The notes below the pieces were generated by a model that saw only the letters and a program-made list of their open reading frames with translations, did no database searches and was not told where the DNA came from. Positions 62,159-64,000 of a stretch of DNA of 64,000 nt are shown one piece after another. How positions within the stretch are numbered: position 1 is the first letter of the stretch; every line of letters begins with the position of its first letter. The translations under genes and the position numbers were made by a program. This DNA is from Longimicrobium sp. (GTDB taxonomy: Bacteria; Gemmatimonadota; Gemmatimonadetes; Longimicrobiales; Longimicrobiaceae): NCBI RefSeq assembly GCF_036388275.1, contig NZ_DASVSF010000091.1, positions 20,575 to 84,574 on the forward strand. The letters run 5' to 3'.

Positions 62159-63292
62159 TCAGAGAAGGAGGGTCTCCACTCGGTGCGCATGGACGGTGTC
62201 CTGCCCCGGCGGCCGGTAGAACACCGTGAAGCGGCCGTCCTGCGAGGCCACCAGCGCGAGCGCGTCCGGCTGGTCCCGGACGAACTGGGCCGCGGACAGG
62301 TGGCGCGTTCCCCCCAGTTCCGACACCTCGACCACGGCGGGGCGCGCGCCCACCACTGGCTCCATTACCACCACGCGCTCCACGGGCGCGCTTCCCCGCG
62401 ACCGCGCGATCTTGGCTCCGAACGCCAGCAGGTCGTAGCGGTCGTCGATGATGGTGGCGCCATCCACCGCGGTAAGCCCGGCCACCTGGTCCACCGCCCG
62501 GCGCACCGCGTCCATCCACTCCGCGCGGTCCTCCTCGTCCGGCTCCAACGCCGCCAGCGACGACAGTCCCGTGAACGCGGGCTCGGCGGGGTAGTTGATC
62601 GGGTGGACGATGGACCTGCGCCACTCATCTGAATCTCGCGGCACGATCAGCAGCGACCCGCCGTGTCCGTGCGTGCGCATGGAAAGCGCAAGCTGCACCA
62701 CGACGTTCACCGAGTCCGTCCACGACCGCGTAGAGGCGAACGCCAGCAGCGGCGACGTGTTGAGCATCCCCGCGGGCAGGTCGCCCCCGCGTTCGTCCAC
62801 CATCTTCACCTGGTCGCCGTGCAGCACGGCCACGTTGGCGAACTTGCCGTCCTCCCGGGCGCGGCGCCGCTTGATGACGAGAAGCCCGGGCTGCACCACT
62901 TCCAGCACGAAGCAGGCGGGGGGGATGGATCGCGTGGTGCCCCAGACGTACAGCTCGCCGCCGTGCTCCCACACGCCCAGGTGAATGCCCGGGCGCTCCA
63001 CCGCCGGCGCAAGCCTGGCCAGCAGGCCGGGCTCCAGCGGAAAGGGCCGCGCGAACCGCAGCGGGTGCCCCGCCTGCTCCGGGGGAACCCATGCGAGCGA
63101 AATTTTTGGCGAGCGCCCTTCTTCCTGGCGCAGGCTGGCCCAGAACCCGGTCGTGGCGATCTGCTCGATCGTCTGTCCGTCCGGCGCGGGCGCAATCTCC
63201 GGGAATCCCGGCATCGCTGCCCGGCACTGGGCGAAGTACTGCTCCACCGCGCCGGCTACGATCCGCGCCGCCGGATACGTGTCTCCCGTCAT
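62159..63292 (-). CDS. DACNV/DisA-like diadenylate-cyclase-domain protein
   Basis: A 377-aa soluble protein with an N-terminal DACNV-type sensor region (about 1-200) and a C-terminal DAC domain. The DAC core shows LSMRTHGHGGSLLIVP (205-218), the DGA motif at 277-279 (TAVDGATII) and GGTRHLSAAQFVRDQPDALALVAS (328-350), typical of c-di-AMP synthases. The canonical RHR triad reads RHL at 330-332, so the last arginine is missing; activity may be lost, altered, or served by another residue. It converges on the ATPase operon, sharing the terminator region, and its promoter faces the rrn leader. Confidence 0.83.
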   Translation of the reverse strand: MTGDTYPAARIVAGAVEQYFAQCRAAMPGFPEIAPAPDGQTIEQIATTGFWASLRQEEGRSPKISLAWVPPEQAGHPLRFARPFPLEPGLLARLAPAVERPGIHLGVWEHGGELYVWGTTRSIPPACFVLEVVQPGLLVIKRRRAREDGKFANVAVLHGDQVKMVDERGGDLPAGMLNTSPLLAFASTRSWTDSVNVVVQLALSMRTHGHGGSLLIVPRDSDEWRRSIVHPINYPAEPAFTGLSSLAALEPDEEDRAEWMDAVRRAVDQVAGLTAVDGATIIDDRYDLLAFGAKIARSRGSAPVERVVVMEPVVGARPAVVEVSELGGTRHLSAAQFVRDQPDALALVASQDGRFTVFYRPPGQDTVHAHRVETLLL

Positions 63293-63390
63293 TCTCCCCG
63301 TTGCCTGGATGCTCTCGGCTGTCCGCCTTCACGCGGATGACAGTACGCGCCCCCGCCGCCGCCGTCCAGCACAGCCGCCGAACACGGGGG

Positions 63391-63419
63391 TTGACTCGAC
63401 GGGAACGGCCGTTTATACT
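63391..63419 (+). promoter_or_regulatory. rrn promoter P1
   Basis: TTGACT and TATACT separated by 17 bases. Confidence 0.75.
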
Positions 63420-63484
63420 TGGCGCCCCCTTCGGAACCAACTGTAGCAGAAACCAAGGTGGTTTCGTGGTGTTTCGGACCGGGG

Positions 63485-63513
63485 TTGACGGGGGTTGGAG
63501 AAGCTGATATAAT
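63485..63513 (+). promoter_or_regulatory. rrn promoter P2
   Basis: TTGACG and perfect TATAAT separated by 17 bases. Confidence 0.85.
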
Positions 63514-63576
63514 CTAGGGCTGTCGCCGGAAACGGCGTCGGATCGGCCGAAGTGGAGAAATTCGGAAAAACCTCCC

Positions 63577-63605
63577 TTGACCAAGCGCCCGAAGTCCAGT
63601 AGATT
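63577..63605 (+). promoter_or_regulatory. rrn promoter P3
   Basis: TTGACC and TAGATT separated by 17 bases; TAGATT is followed by GAAGG, as in P4. Confidence 0.75.
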
Positions 63606-63664
63606 GAAGGCGTTGCAAGATAGTCTGGCGAGCGAAAGACGAGAAAGTCATCGCCGCCCACCCC

Positions 63665-63693
63665 TTGACCGAGAGGTTCAAGGGTGGTAGATT
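63665..63693 (+). promoter_or_regulatory. rrn promoter P4
   Basis: TTGACC and TAGATT separated by 17 bases; same layout as P3, 88 bases further on. Confidence 0.75.
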
Positions 63694-63765
63694 GAAGGAC
63701 TGAACGCGGCGGCCGGGTGAAACTGGCCGGATGCGAATTGAAGGAGCGGGCCAGTGGCTCGCGCG

Positions 63766-63805
63766 ATGGTTTTGAAAACCTGGGTCTTGGGAGTGCTTTT
63801 GTAAC
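63766..63805 (+). promoter_or_regulatory. rrn leader boxB/boxA-like antitermination elements
   Basis: The palindrome GGTTTTGAAAACC (63767-63780 region) could form a boxB hairpin; TGCTTTTGTAAC (63794-63805) resembles the boxA consensus TGCTCTTTAACA. Order and location in the leader match rrn antitermination signals of other bacteria. Confidence 0.5.
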
Positions 63806-63945
63806 GAGCGCCCCGTGGTGGTGTTAGTCGAGGGCAACACGTCCTTCGCCTCCACACAAAAACACGGGACAAGAACGTGAAATTCCGAACGGAAGCAAAG
63901 ACTTGAAGAAGTCTAGTGTTTCGTTCACGAAGAGCTGTTTGAATT

Positions 63946-64000
63946 CTCATGGAGAGTTTGATCCTGGCTCAGGACGAACGCTGGCGGCGCGCTTAACACA
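63946..64000 (+). rRNA. rrs: 16S ribosomal RNA, 5' end (partial)
   Basis: AGAGTTTGATCCTGGCTCAG begins at 63953, the universal 16S primer region, followed by GACGAACGCTGGCGGCGCGC. The mature 5' end is estimated seven bases earlier from E. coli numbering. The gene continues past the window. Confidence 0.97.

Overview
The window is a high-GC bacterial chromosome segment, most likely from a Longimicrobium-like member of the Gemmatimonadota. The support is the 16S rRNA 5' end at the right edge, the many lipoproteins and outer-membrane proteins, and the presence of NamZ (DUF1343), DUF5916 and B3 metallo-beta-lactamase families. The taxonomic placement is inference; only about 55 bases of 16S are visible.

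Layout. 0-4.3 kb: an adenosylcobalamin-dependent ribonucleotide reductase (nrdJ) and its terminator, then a DUF4375/DMP19-type gene followed by a frameshifted second copy of the nrdJ 3' end. 4.3-7.2 kb: a visibly AT-richer island. It holds a KTSC-domain protein, a cNMP-binding plus TIR-like effector overlapping a class III nucleotide cyclase (a Pycsar-type anti-phage pair), a 58-aa orphan and a small helix-turn-helix gene. 7.3-20.2 kb: an accessory region of lipoproteins and secreted proteins. It includes two tandem paralogues, a metallo-hydrolase lipoprotein and a patatin-like lipase, and is peppered with three decayed copies of the small helix-turn-helix gene.

20.4-50 kb: mostly ordinary envelope and enzyme genes. 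These are NamZ muramidase, a DUF5916 outer-membrane protein, a GAF histidine kinase, OmpA, a response regulator, DinB, a cNMP-binding flavoprotein, RCC1 and PPC lipoproteins, a UBP zinc finger with an SDR, a Rieske oxidoreductase with a HAD phosphatase, and a subclass B3 metallo-beta-lactamase. Inside this stretch lies a TGATG-coupled nucleotidyltransferase / TIM-barrel pair of unknown function. Strong inverted-repeat terminators separate most convergent genes.

50-53 kb: a tandem array of about 300-bp repeats whose second unit is interrupted by a complete insertion sequence. The IS has 16-bp inverted repeats and a GAATTC target duplication. 53.4-62.1 kb: an apparent operon of a YqiJ-like OB-fold membrane protein, a YqiK-like flotillin and a 1,809-aa DUF3686-type AAA ATPase. 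It converges on a DACNV/DisA-like protein whose RHR motif reads RHL. 63.3-64 kb: four tandem sigma-70-type promoters with 17-bp spacers, a leader with boxB/boxA-like elements, and the beginning of the 16S rRNA gene.

Two places look like nucleotide-signal biology: the Pycsar-type pair, and the DAC-like protein beside the flotillin/ATPase operon. The nucleotidyltransferase/TIM-barrel pair is the least explained module.
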